NCBI GenBank assembly: GCA_030539395.1
Contig: JAUNSC010000008.1
Coordinates: 1-64,000, forward strand
DNA from: Eubacteriales bacterium
GTDB taxonomy: Bacteria; Bacillota; Clostridia; Lachnospirales; Lachnospiraceae
Direction of reading: 5' to 3'
Length of the DNA: 64,000 nt
Part shown: piece after piece, positions 42,732 to 51,599 of the stretch
How the letters are laid out: each line of letters begins with the position of its first letter
How positions within the stretch are numbered: position 1 is the stretch's first letter
Notes under the pieces: generated by a model
The model's input: the letters and a program-made list of their open reading frames with translations, nothing else
Databases searched by the model: none
What the model was told of the DNA's origin: nothing
Program-made: the position numbers and the translations under genes

Positions 42732-43406
42732 ATGAAAAAAAAATGTTTTATGTTCTGTATATTATTATGCATCTTCAACATATTTTCAAGCATCTGCTAT
42801 GGATCAGAATCCCCTGATTACTCAGTTGAAGAAATGGACGGCAACTATATTTTAACGATCCCCAGGGAAATATACGAAAAGAAAGGGAGTTATCTTTTAC
42901 AGGTACTTGATCAGGATCTTCCGGCCCCTGAGCAATCTTCTGTTGATAATGTTTTTCCCGAACCAGTCACTCTTGACCTGAAGGACGGAGAGTATTCTAT
43001 TGAACTTTCCATGACAGGCGGCAGCGGAAAAGCTGCTATTGTCTCTCCTGCCCTTCTTACCGTCAGAGAGGGGAAAGCCTATGTCCGTCTTCAGTGGAGC
43101 AGTTCCAATTATGATTATATGCTTGTGGGTACCGAAAAATATCTGAATGAAAATGCAGAGGGCGGTAATTCCGAATTCGAAATTCCGATCACTGTTTTGG
43201 ACAACGATATGAATGTCGTCGCGGATACCACCGCCATGGGAACGCCTCATGAGATTAATTACACTCTTACATTCTATTCTGATTCCATTGGTTCTAAAAG
43301 CCAGATGCCGCAGGAAGCAGCAAAAAAAGTTGTTGCCATCGCTCTTGCCATTATCATAGGGGGCGGGATTTTAAATCACTATGTCAATAAAAAAAGGCGG
43401 GTTTGA
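42732..43406 (+). CDS. Membrane-anchored surface protein, possibly a NEAT-like ligand-binding domain
   Basis: 224 aa. A signal peptide (about 3-24) is followed by a beta-rich extracellular part and one C-terminal membrane helix (about 200-218) ending in KKRRV. The region AYVRLQWSSSNYDYMLVGTEKYL followed by EFEIPITVLDNDMNVVADTTAMGTPHEINYTLTF (about 120-185) looks like the NEAT-like or iron-transport-associated domains of Firmicute surface proteins; I could not identify a heme-ligand tyrosine with confidence. The ATG at 42732 follows GGAG. It stands alone and overlaps a bidirectional terminator at its stop. Confidence 0.7.
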   Translation: MKKKCFMFCILLCIFNIFSSICYGSESPDYSVEEMDGNYILTIPREIYEKKGSYLLQVLDQDLPAPEQSSVDNVFPEPVTLDLKDGEYSIELSMTGGSGKAAIVSPALLTVREGKAYVRLQWSSSNYDYMLVGTEKYLNENAEGGNSEFEIPITVLDNDMNVVADTTAMGTPHEINYTLTFYSDSIGSKSQMPQEAAKKVVAIALAIIIGGGILNHYVNKKRRV

Positions 43407-43419
43407 TTTTCCGCCTTTT
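43391..43419. terminator. Bidirectional terminator between the surface protein and spoIVB
   Basis: AAAAAGGCGG (43391-43400) pairs with CCGCCTTTT (43411-43419). The TGA of the surface-protein gene lies in the loop. Confidence 0.85.
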
Positions 43420-43429
43420 CTGCCCGGAC

Positions 43430-44620
43430 TCAATGCTCCAGCATATTTTCAATAAATATCCCATACCCTTTAGTGGGATCGTTGACAAAAACATGAGTCA
43501 CTGCCCCCACGATCCGTCCGTTCTGCAGGATCGGACTGCCGGACATTCCCTGCACAATACCTCCTGTGATTTGCAGAAGTTCCGGATCTGTAACACGTAT
43601 GATCATACTTTTATTGGCATCGTCACTGTTAAGATTTATTTTTTCTATCTCAATATCATATTCTTTTATTTCTCCCTCTACAGCACTTAATATCTGCGCC
43701 GACCCCGATTCTATTTCCTGTTTATATGCAATATCCATTGCGTCTGAATATGCCAGGTTCTGTAATTCCCCGCTGACATTTCCAAATATCCCGATAGCAG
43801 TGTTCTCCGATATTTCTCCAAGGATTTCACCGTTCTGATACCGGATGATTCCTGACAGTTCACCTGGCAGCCCATCCTCGCCCTTTACAACTGAAAGAAT
43901 ATCTGTGTTGTAAAGATGACCAGATTTTAGCGTAAGAAGTGTGCTGGTATCAATATCACTGATACCATGTCCAAGTGCCCCAAAACTCCCATCTTCTTTC
44001 ATATAGGTTAATGTACCGATCCCCTGAGTATCGTCCCTTATCCATATACCCGCTTTATACTCTTCCAGTCCGGTCTGCACAACGGGCACTTTTAATTCTA
44101 TTTCCTCTCCTTTACGCAATACATTTAACTGTACGTTTCCGCCAGCCGCATCATTTATCTGCTGTATAACTTCCTCTTTTTGCGAAACAGGGACACCATT
44201 TACAGCAAGAATGTAATCTCCTGATTGCACAATATCTCCCACCGGTTCCCGGGTTGTCCCATTAATATCCACCACTTCACCGGTTCCTACAATCAGCACA
44301 CCTTCCGTTTTCATGTATATACCCACCGGCATGCCGCTGGGTATCAGCTGCTGCCGCTCCACAATATCCACCTGCACGTCTTTTATTGGTATTACCCCAA
44401 AAGCACTGCATTGGATAGTGTCCGGTTCCTGCATCTCTTCTTCCACCCAGCAGGGCATTGTTTCTGACAACAGTTTCCCTTCTTTGCCATCTGCTGCCAC
44501 ATGCAGAGTATCCGGAATCATATCCTCCAAAATGGTCCACTCCAGAATTCCAAACAACACAAGAAGACCAGACAGCAGACAAATCACTTTTCCTTTTCGT
44601 ACTTTATTCAAATTCCTCAC
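43430..44620 (-). CDS. spoIVB: SpoIVB peptidase (S55 family)
   Basis: 396 aa. An N-terminal membrane anchor (about 10-30) is followed by a PDZ domain (about 115-185, with GDYILAVNGVPVS) and the S55 protease domain with His in LGHGISDID near 222 and Ser in VQGMSGSPIL near 365. SpoIVB is made in the forespore and cleaves SpoIVFA to trigger pro-SigK processing. The start is a GTG after AAAGGAT. The recN terminator upstream implies its own promoter. No spo0A gene follows, unlike in Bacillus subtilis. Confidence 0.95.
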   Translation of the reverse strand: MRNLNKVRKGKVICLLSGLLVLFGILEWTILEDMIPDTLHVAADGKEGKLLSETMPCWVEEEMQEPDTIQCSAFGVIPIKDVQVDIVERQQLIPSGMPVGIYMKTEGVLIVGTGEVVDINGTTREPVGDIVQSGDYILAVNGVPVSQKEEVIQQINDAAGGNVQLNVLRKGEEIELKVPVVQTGLEEYKAGIWIRDDTQGIGTLTYMKEDGSFGALGHGISDIDTSTLLTLKSGHLYNTDILSVVKGEDGLPGELSGIIRYQNGEILGEISENTAIGIFGNVSGELQNLAYSDAMDIAYKQEIESGSAQILSAVEGEIKEYDIEIEKINLNSDDANKSMIIRVTDPELLQITGGIVQGMSGSPILQNGRIVGAVTHVFVNDPTKGYGIFIENMLEH

Positions 44621-44666
44621 ATCCTTTCGGCACAGGATTTCCTATTCCAAAACTTTTCTCTCAGAG

Positions 44667-44697
44667 AAAAAAAGAAGATATCCTTGCGATATCCTCT
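44667..44697 (-). terminator. Terminator of the recN transcript
   Basis: On the minus strand GAGGATATC and GATATCTTC flank a GCAAG loop and are followed by seven T. It separates recN from spoIVB. Confidence 0.85.
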
Positions 44698-44727
44698 TTT
44701 AGTATGTGAGTATTCTTCAAATGTACT

Positions 44728-46407
44728 CTAGTATTTTTTTGCAGACTCTGCCATATCTTTCATTTCTCTTGCGCTTTGCAGCGTAAGCTGCGTAATCTTT
44801 GCCCCACCAAGAATTCGTGCCAGTTCCTCCACACTTTCTTCTGCATTGAGATGGCGGATCATCGTCACTGTATCTTTATCACGCACAGCCTTCTCGATTA
44901 AAAAATGATTATCTGCCATTGATGCAATTTGTGCCAGGTGTGTAATACACAACACCTGATGGTTTGCTGCGATCACTGCCATTTTCTCTGAAACTTTCTG
45001 AGCAGTTCTGCCGCTGATTCCCACATCAATTTCATCAAAAATAAGTGTCTGCATATCATCTTTTTCGGCAAGCACAGTTTTTATAGCCAGCATGATCCTG
45101 GAAAGCTCGCCGCCTGATGCCACATCCGCCAGTGGACGTTTGGGCATGCCCGGATTCATGGAAATCAGGAAGCAGACCTCATCAAATCCGTCTGCACGAA
45201 GTATATCCGTCTGTTCCACATTAACATCAAAACTGGTTTCCAGAAAATTCAGATCAACAAGTTCTTCCTGAATCGTCTTCGCAAGCTTTATTGCATACCG
45301 TCTTCGGATTTCTGAAATCTTCTGTCCATTTTCGCGCAAAGCACCTTCGCTCTGCCTGTAGTTTTCCGAAAGTTTCGCAAGATATGTATCATAATCCAGC
45401 AATTCCTGCAGCCGCTTTTCTTTTTCCTCTTTATATAGAAGGATTTCTTCCACAGAATTTCCATATTTTGCCTTTAAATGATTAATCATATCAAGGCGCT
45501 CTTCCACCTGGACAAATTCCGCCTCGTCAAAGGTCAGATCATCCAGATAGCCGGATAATTCTCTGTTAAAGTCTGTCAGAAGGCTTTCGATCTCAGCAAG
45601 CTGACCTGTCAGCTGTTCCAGTTCCGGATCATAAGAGCTTACCGCCATAAGACGCTGCAGTGCTTTTGACACTCCGTCCGAAGCATTACAGGAACCTTCC
45701 GATGTCATCTGATAAGCCTCAGACGCATCCTGAGCAATTTTTCTGGCATTTGACATTTTGCGGTACTGTGCCTCAAGTTCCTCATCTTCTCCCTGGCGCA
45801 GGCCGGCATTCTCAATCTCTTCCACTTCATACTGAAGAAAATCTGTCTCTTTCTTTCTGGATGCTTCATCCAGAAAAGCAGTCTCCATCTGTTTCTTGCA
45901 GTCAGAATAAATTTCATAAAGCCTGATGCCTTCTGCTTTTAGATTTTCCAGTTCTTCTCTTGCAAATTCATCCAGAATTTTCAAATGATTTTTTTTATAA
46001 AGCAGCGACTGATGTTCATGTTGTCCGTGGATATCAATAAGTAATGATGCCAGTTCGCGGATTGTCGACACCGGAACAGTTTCTCCATTTACTTTACTGA
46101 TGCTCCTTCCCTTTACGAGACGGCGGCTTAATATGATCTGATCATCCTCCACCGAAATATCCATATTTTCAATTTTTTCTTTCAAAGATTCACTGTCTAC
46201 AGAAAACACAAGTTCCACCAGTGCCATATCTGCATCCTCTCTGGCAAAACCTTTAAAACTCTGCATCCCAAGCGCAACATTGATAGAACCGATCAATATA
46301 GATTTTCCGGCCCCCGTCTCTCCTGTAAGGATATTAAGACCTTTTCCAAAATCTATCTCCAGTTCCTGGATCAGCGCCATATTTTTTACGTGTAAATTTA
46401 ATAACAT
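44728..46407 (-). CDS. recN: DNA repair protein RecN
   Basis: 559 aa SMC-like repair ATPase of double-strand break repair. Walker A GETGAGKS near 29-36, central coiled coil (about 150-370), signature VASGGELSRIMLA, Walker B LIFDEIDVGISG near 470-480, then the H-loop ITHLAQIA. It lies 43 nt downstream of argR on the same strand, the usual order in Firmicutes. Confidence 0.96.
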   Translation of the reverse strand: MLLNLHVKNMALIQELEIDFGKGLNILTGETGAGKSILIGSINVALGMQSFKGFAREDADMALVELVFSVDSESLKEKIENMDISVEDDQIILSRRLVKGRSISKVNGETVPVSTIRELASLLIDIHGQHEHQSLLYKKNHLKILDEFAREELENLKAEGIRLYEIYSDCKKQMETAFLDEASRKKETDFLQYEVEEIENAGLRQGEDEELEAQYRKMSNARKIAQDASEAYQMTSEGSCNASDGVSKALQRLMAVSSYDPELEQLTGQLAEIESLLTDFNRELSGYLDDLTFDEAEFVQVEERLDMINHLKAKYGNSVEEILLYKEEKEKRLQELLDYDTYLAKLSENYRQSEGALRENGQKISEIRRRYAIKLAKTIQEELVDLNFLETSFDVNVEQTDILRADGFDEVCFLISMNPGMPKRPLADVASGGELSRIMLAIKTVLAEKDDMQTLIFDEIDVGISGRTAQKVSEKMAVIAANHQVLCITHLAQIASMADNHFLIEKAVRDKDTVTMIRHLNAEESVEELARILGGAKITQLTLQSAREMKDMAESAKKY

Positions 46408-46450
46408 ATATCTACCCTGTACTTTTCTCCCGGCAAGGATTTTTTACAAT

Positions 46451-46903
46451 TTATTTTATATCAAGAATCTTTCGGATCTTATCCATAACGATCAGCGTAT
46501 CATCCACACTTCGCACAGCACACATAATTGTGTCATCTCCTGCAATACATCCTGCAATTTCATGCCAGTGCATAGCATCCATCGCTGCGGCTACCGCCAT
46601 AGCCATACCGGATACCGTGCGGACAACCAGAATATTCTGTGCCATATCCATAGAGAGGAAGCCTTCCCGCAGAACACGCAGATATTTTTCATCCAATGTA
46701 CTCCCGTGATTGCCTACTACCGCATACTTTTGTCCCCCGTCCACGGTAATCTTTGTAAGCTTCAATTCTCTGATATCCCTGGATACTGTAGCCTGTGTCA
46801 CATGAAATCCGGCTTTATTTAATCGCTCAGCAAGTTCTTCCTGCGTCTCAATATTATACTGATTTATCAGCTCCACAATTTTCGCATGTCTCTCAATCTT
46901 CAT
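46451..46903 (-). CDS. argR: Arginine repressor ArgR/AhrC
   Basis: 150 aa. The N-terminal winged HTH has QEELAERLNKAGFHVTQATVSRDIRELKL. The C-terminal domain has the arginine-binding GCIAGDDTIM. It controls arginine synthesis and catabolism. The downstream position of recN and upstream nadK and tlyA are conserved in clostridia. Confidence 0.96.
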   Translation of the reverse strand: MKIERHAKIVELINQYNIETQEELAERLNKAGFHVTQATVSRDIRELKLTKITVDGGQKYAVVGNHGSTLDEKYLRVLREGFLSMDMAQNILVVRTVSGMAMAVAAAMDAMHWHEIAGCIAGDDTIMCAVRSVDDTLIVMDKIRKILDIK

Positions 46904-46912
46904 TATGTCCCC

Positions 46913-47773
46913 CTATGCTCCGCTCATCTTTCTTCTCAGAATCTCCAGGAAACTGATCTGATCTATTTTGACAAACCGTACCGTACGATTCGATTTTTCA
47001 ATTTCAATAAAATCTTTCCCCTTCATTTTTACTGAGGTATCACCGTCAAATGTCACTTCTGCTTCTTCATCACTGCCATTGCGGCGCTCAATCTCAATTT
47101 TAACTTTTGCATCATCCGGAAGAATGACGCTTCGTGCTGTCAAAGTATGCGGAGCGATCGGTGTAAGCAGGATCATAGATGCAGAAGGAGAAACAATCGG
47201 GCCTCCCACAGACAAATTATACCCCGTTGATCCGGTTGGTGTAGATACGATAATTCCATCCGCACTGTACGAATTCAGGAAACGGTCATTAACGAATATA
47301 TTTACATCTATTACCCTGAGTCTGCCGCTCCTTGAAATAACAATATCATTTAACGCCACATCCGAAAGGATATGCTTTCTTCCATGGTACGCTGTCCCCT
47401 GCAGCATCATACGCTTTTCTGTTACATAATCATCAAGAATCAGTTTATCAAGAGCCGGTTCGATATAATCCGCACCAATCTCCGCCAGATATCCCAAAGT
47501 CCCGATATTAATTCCAAACAGAGGGATATCCCGTTCTACGAGATCGCGTGATGCCTGGAGCACCGTACCGTCTCCGCCCAGAACCAGTACACATTCTACA
47601 TCCAGCGGTATTTTTGCCGGATCTGTATATTTATAATTCTGGATAATGTCAGATTGGGCCATCTCCTGCACAAGACATTCTTTCCCTCTTTTTTCCAGAT
47701 ACTTCTGAATCCCCTTTGCAACTTTCAATTGAGGATCTTTCTGCATATTTGTAATAACATAAAACTTATCCAT
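46913..47773 (-). CDS. nadK: NAD kinase
   Basis: 286 aa ATP-NAD kinase making NADP. GGDGT motif in VLVLGGDGTVLQA near 62-70 and the glycine-rich SADGIIVSTPTGSTGYNLSVGG near 160-180. The ATG at 47773 lies 4 nt after the tlyA stop with GAGAGA upstream. The longer frame from 47821 is inside tlyA and is rejected. Confidence 0.95.
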   Translation of the reverse strand: MDKFYVITNMQKDPQLKVAKGIQKYLEKRGKECLVQEMAQSDIIQNYKYTDPAKIPLDVECVLVLGGDGTVLQASRDLVERDIPLFGINIGTLGYLAEIGADYIEPALDKLILDDYVTEKRMMLQGTAYHGRKHILSDVALNDIVISRSGRLRVIDVNIFVNDRFLNSYSADGIIVSTPTGSTGYNLSVGGPIVSPSASMILLTPIAPHTLTARSVILPDDAKVKIEIERRNGSDEEAEVTFDGDTSVKMKGKDFIEIEKSNRTVRFVKIDQISFLEILRRKMSGA

Positions 47774-47777
47774 AATC

Positions 47778-48584
47778 TTATCTCTCAGCTGATTTATCCA
47801 ACGCCCCGTGAGCCAGCCCAACAGTCTCTTTTACCGAAACAGGCCGTGACTGACCGCACTTTTGCAAATGCAGCAAATATTCGATATTTCCTTCCGGTCC
47901 TTTGATTGGCGAAAATTCCAGTTCCCTCACCGCAAAACCGATCTCTTTTGCATATGCAACCACTTTTTCAATTACTTCCTCATGGACAGCCGGGTCTCTG
48001 ACTACCCCTTTTTTGCCGACTTTCTCGCGTCCTGCCTCAAACTGGGGTTTGATCAGGCATACGACTTCTCCCGTATCTGACAGAAGGTTTTTTACGGGAA
48101 GAAGAACTTTTGTAAGGGAAATAAACGACACATCGACAGATGCAAATTCTACTGCTTCCCCGATATCCTCCGGAACCACATACCGTATATTTGTCTTTTC
48201 CATACAAACGACACGTTCATCCTGCCGCAATCTCCAATCCAGCTGACCGTATCCCACATCTACTGAATAAACCTTTACAGCGCCGTTCTGCAGCATGCAG
48301 TCCGTAAATCCTCCTGTGGATGCTCCCACGTCCATACAAACTTTATCCTGCAGTGTCAGATCAAAATGCTGCATGGCTTTTTCAAGTTTCAATCCGCCGC
48401 GGCTCACATAGCGCAGGGTGTTTCCTTTTACCGTAATCTCTACAGTATCCGGAAAACTGGTTCCCGCCTTATCTTCACGCTGCCCGTCTACCAGCACACA
48501 CCCGGACATGATCAACGCTTTTGCTTTTTCTCTTGACGGTGCAAGATTCCTTTGCACCATCAGTACGTCTAATCTTTCTTTCAT
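47778..48584 (-). CDS. tlyA: TlyA-family rRNA (cytidine-2'-O)-methyltransferase
   Basis: 268 aa. N-terminal S4 RNA-binding domain (about 2-60: RLDVLMVQRNLAPSREKAKALIMSG) and an FtsJ/RrmJ-like methyltransferase domain (DVGASTGGFTDCMLQ SAM motif near 85-98, KPQFEAG near 180). It modifies 16S/23S rRNA. The start overlaps the dxs stop by 4 nt. Confidence 0.94.
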   Translation of the reverse strand: MKERLDVLMVQRNLAPSREKAKALIMSGCVLVDGQREDKAGTSFPDTVEITVKGNTLRYVSRGGLKLEKAMQHFDLTLQDKVCMDVGASTGGFTDCMLQNGAVKVYSVDVGYGQLDWRLRQDERVVCMEKTNIRYVVPEDIGEAVEFASVDVSFISLTKVLLPVKNLLSDTGEVVCLIKPQFEAGREKVGKKGVVRDPAVHEEVIEKVVAYAKEIGFAVRELEFSPIKGPEGNIEYLLHLQKCGQSRPVSVKETVGLAHGALDKSAER

Positions 48585-50473
48585 CTATCTGCTCCTGTCA
48601 GACATTCCTGTAATCCAATATATTCTGCAACAATCCTTTTCACGATCGTCTCTGCATCAATTCCGGCCTCCGCCCTCAGCAGATCCACATTCCCGTGTTC
48701 CACATAAGCATCCGGCAGAGAAATATTCAACATCCTTAATCTGCTTTGTGTCTCATTTAGATATTCAAGAACATTCTCACCAAATCCGCCGCTTTTCACA
48801 TTTTCTTCCATAGTGACCAGAAGTTTATGATCTTTTGCAAGTTCCAAAAGCTGCTTTTTATCAAATGGCTTCACAAATCTGGCATTTATCAGAGTACATG
48901 AATAACCCGTTTCACGGAGGCGCTCTCTGACCTCTACTGCTGTTTTCACCATGCTTCCTACTGCCAGCAGAGCAATTTCCGTCTCATCATATATTACTTC
49001 CGCTTTCCCATATTCAACAGGTGCACGAAATCTTTCAAGACCGTCATATGCCTCCCCCCGGGGATAACGCAGTGCAACCGGCCCGTCATAAGCCACTGCA
49101 AATTTCATCATATCCGAAAGTTCCCATTTGTTCTTCGGCGCCATCACGCACATATTCGGAATAGAGGATAAATAAGATAAATCAAAAATCCCCTGATGTG
49201 TCTCTCCGTCACTTCCCACAAGCCCTGCCCGGTCAACAGCAAAAACCACATGAAGATTTTGTATACATACATCATGCAATATCTGGTCATATGCTCTCTG
49301 CAGGAATGATGAATATACTGCCACAATCGGCTTTAATCCTGCCGCAGCAAGCCCTGCTGCAAAAGTGACAGCATGCTGCTCTGCAATGCCCACATCAAAA
49401 AATCTGTCAGGAAACATATTGCGAAACCGTTTCAGACCCGTCCCATCCGGCATTGCAGCCGTAATCGCCACCACATCCGGTTCTCTGTCTCCCATTTTCC
49501 TCATCACAGTAGAAAATACATCTGTATAATTTGCTTTTAAACGCTTTTTTTTCGGAAGACCAGTCTCAATCTCAAAGGGTTCCGCGCCATGGAACCTTGC
49601 CGGATGGCGCATGGCCGGTTCGTACCCCTGCCCTTTCTGGGTACAGACGTGAAAAAGTACCGCTCCCTTTACTCTCTTAGCCTTTTCAAAGGTTTTAACA
49701 AGCTGATCGATATTGTGACCATCAACCGGTCCCAGATAAGTCAGCCCCATTTCTTCAAACAGCATCCCCGGAACAAAAAACTGTTTAATACCATTTTTTG
49801 TCCTGCGTACCCTCTCAACAATCTGTTCCCCATAAACAGGGATTTTTGACAATGTATTTTTAACCCCTTCATTCAGGTTCATATATCCTTCTCTGGTACG
49901 GACTGTATTCAGGTAATTGGACAATCCACCCACATTTTCAGATATTGACATGTTATTATCATTCAAAACAATAATAAAATTCGTATCAAGCCTGGATGCA
50001 TTGTTCAGAGCCTCCCATGCCATTCCGCCCGTCAGTGATCCGTCTCCGATAACAGAAACGACATGATAGTTTTCTCCTTTCAGATCTCTGGCTTTGGCAT
50101 ACCCCAAACCAGCCGATACGGAAGTAGAACTGTGTCCTGTATCAAAAGCATCGCAGGGACTTTCTTTCCTTTTCGGAAATCCGCTCATTCCGCCAAATTT
50201 GCGCAATGTGTCAAATCCGTCCTTGCGTCCGGTCAACAATTTATGCGTATATGACTGATGCCCCACATCCCAGATTATTTTATCCTGCGGCAAATTAAAA
50301 CTCAGGTGTAATGCCATAGTGAGTTCCACCACACCGAGATTTGAACCGAGATGTCCTCCGTTTTCACTGATTTTTTCAATCAGAAATGCCCGGATCTCTC
50401 CTGCAAGCTGCTCCACTTCTTCCGTATTTAATTCTTTTATATCGTTTTCCTTTTGAATTCTGTCCAGAATCAT
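48581..50473 (-). CDS. dxs: 1-deoxy-D-xylulose-5-phosphate synthase
   Basis: About 630 aa. First enzyme of the MEP isoprenoid pathway, thiamine-diphosphate dependent. The ThDP motif is VIGDGSLTGGMAWEALNNA near 145-165 with LNDNNMSIS; later YLGPVDGHN, EQHAVTFAAGLA and the transketolase C-domain. ATG at 50473 is chosen with AGGTGAG upstream; a GTG three codons earlier is possible. It is coupled to ispA upstream and tlyA downstream. Confidence 0.96.
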   Translation of the reverse strand: MILDRIQKENDIKELNTEEVEQLAGEIRAFLIEKISENGGHLGSNLGVVELTMALHLSFNLPQDKIIWDVGHQSYTHKLLTGRKDGFDTLRKFGGMSGFPKRKESPCDAFDTGHSSTSVSAGLGYAKARDLKGENYHVVSVIGDGSLTGGMAWEALNNASRLDTNFIIVLNDNNMSISENVGGLSNYLNTVRTREGYMNLNEGVKNTLSKIPVYGEQIVERVRRTKNGIKQFFVPGMLFEEMGLTYLGPVDGHNIDQLVKTFEKAKRVKGAVLFHVCTQKGQGYEPAMRHPARFHGAEPFEIETGLPKKKRLKANYTDVFSTVMRKMGDREPDVVAITAAMPDGTGLKRFRNMFPDRFFDVGIAEQHAVTFAAGLAAAGLKPIVAVYSSFLQRAYDQILHDVCIQNLHVVFAVDRAGLVGSDGETHQGIFDLSYLSSIPNMCVMAPKNKWELSDMMKFAVAYDGPVALRYPRGEAYDGLERFRAPVEYGKAEVIYDETEIALLAVGSMVKTAVEVRERLRETGYSCTLINARFVKPFDKKQLLELAKDHKLLVTMEENVKSGGFGENVLEYLNETQSRLRMLNISLPDAYVEHGNVDLLRAEAGIDAETIVKRIVAEYIGLQECLTGADR

Positions 50474-50485
50474 TTTTCTCACCTG

Positions 50486-51373
50486 TTAATTTCTCCGGGT
50501 GATCAATGCCCGGATTAATTTTTCCAGAAATATATTTTCCTGCGGCAAAGAAGATAATGTATCAATTGCATGATGAGATATGTTTTCCACATCTTTTCCT
50601 GCCTCTTCCAGCCCTTTCAGCGTCACATAAGTTGTTTTATGATTTTTTTCATCACTATTGACCGGTTTGCCCAGTTCCTGCCGTGTACTGGTCACATCCA
50701 GGATGTCATCCTGAATCTGGAAAGCAAGTCCTACATCATTTGCCACGCTGCGGACTGCAGACACATTCTCCTCATCCGCACCAGCCAGAATCGCCCCGAT
50801 CATCATGGAACTTTCGATCAGTGCACTTGTCTTTAAACGGTATATAAAATCCAGCATATCCTCTGAGAGCGGTTTTCCATCATTCTGCACATCCACCGCC
50901 TGTCCGCCGATCATGCCATTGATCCCTGTTTTCTTTGCAAGAACAGTCATTGCCCTGCCTATATTTGTATTTTCAGGTTCCATTGAAAAAGCCTTGCAGG
51001 CTGTTTCATATGCATAATTCAAAAGGCCGTCGCCAGCCAGAATTGCCATTGCTTCCCCATACACAATGTGTGTTGTCTTTCTTCCGCGGCGGTATTCATC
51101 ATTATCCATTGCGGGTAAATCATCATGTATCAGAGAATGTGTGTGTATCATCTCAATAGCTGCCATAAATGGTTCTGCAATTTTTCCCTTACCGCCAAAC
51201 AACCGGAATGTTTCCTGCATAAGAAGCGGCCGAAGCCGCTTTCCTCCCGCTGTCATACTGTAATTCATAGCCTCCAGAAGAAGTTTCTGATATCCTTTCT
51301 CCTCAGGCAGATATTGATATACTATTTCCTGTACTTCCAGGGAGCGTTTCTTTAATTCTTCTTCAAAAGTCAC
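50486..51373 (-). CDS. ispA: Polyprenyl synthetase (farnesyl diphosphate synthase)
   Basis: 295 aa. First Asp-rich motif DDLPAMDND near 84-92 and second DDILDVT near 220; also GGKRLRPLL near 39. It makes the C15 precursor for quinone and undecaprenyl synthesis. The start is a GTG overlapping the end of xseB. Chain length is inferred from the IspA-type motif and context. Confidence 0.94.
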   Translation of the reverse strand: MTFEEELKKRSLEVQEIVYQYLPEEKGYQKLLLEAMNYSMTAGGKRLRPLLMQETFRLFGGKGKIAEPFMAAIEMIHTHSLIHDDLPAMDNDEYRRGRKTTHIVYGEAMAILAGDGLLNYAYETACKAFSMEPENTNIGRAMTVLAKKTGINGMIGGQAVDVQNDGKPLSEDMLDFIYRLKTSALIESSMMIGAILAGADEENVSAVRSVANDVGLAFQIQDDILDVTSTRQELGKPVNSDEKNHKTTYVTLKGLEEAGKDVENISHHAIDTLSSLPQENIFLEKLIRALITRRN

Positions 51374-51590
51374 TCAATCCACCTTCTTCATCCATGACCT
51401 GCATCTTCTTTTCCACACAGTCAATTTTCCGGTTACATTGTCTGATCAGTTCCATTCCCTTCTGGTAAACATCAAAAGACTGTTCCAGCGTAATATCTCT
51501 GCTCTCAAGAGCTGCCAGCATATTCTCCAGTTTTTCAAAGGATTCCTCCAGTGTCAGTTCCTGCGCCTCCTGCACATTTTTTTCAGCCAT
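51363..51590 (-). CDS. xseB: Exodeoxyribonuclease VII small subunit
   Basis: 75 aa helical protein with the XseB signature LTLEESFEKLENMLAALESRDITLEQSFDVYQKGMELI. It pairs with XseA (gap 9 nt) and its 3' end overlaps the ispA start. Confidence 0.95.
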   Translation of the reverse strand: MAEKNVQEAQELTLEESFEKLENMLAALESRDITLEQSFDVYQKGMELIRQCNRKIDCVEKKMQVMDEEGGLSDF

Positions 51591-51599
51591 CCGATATCC

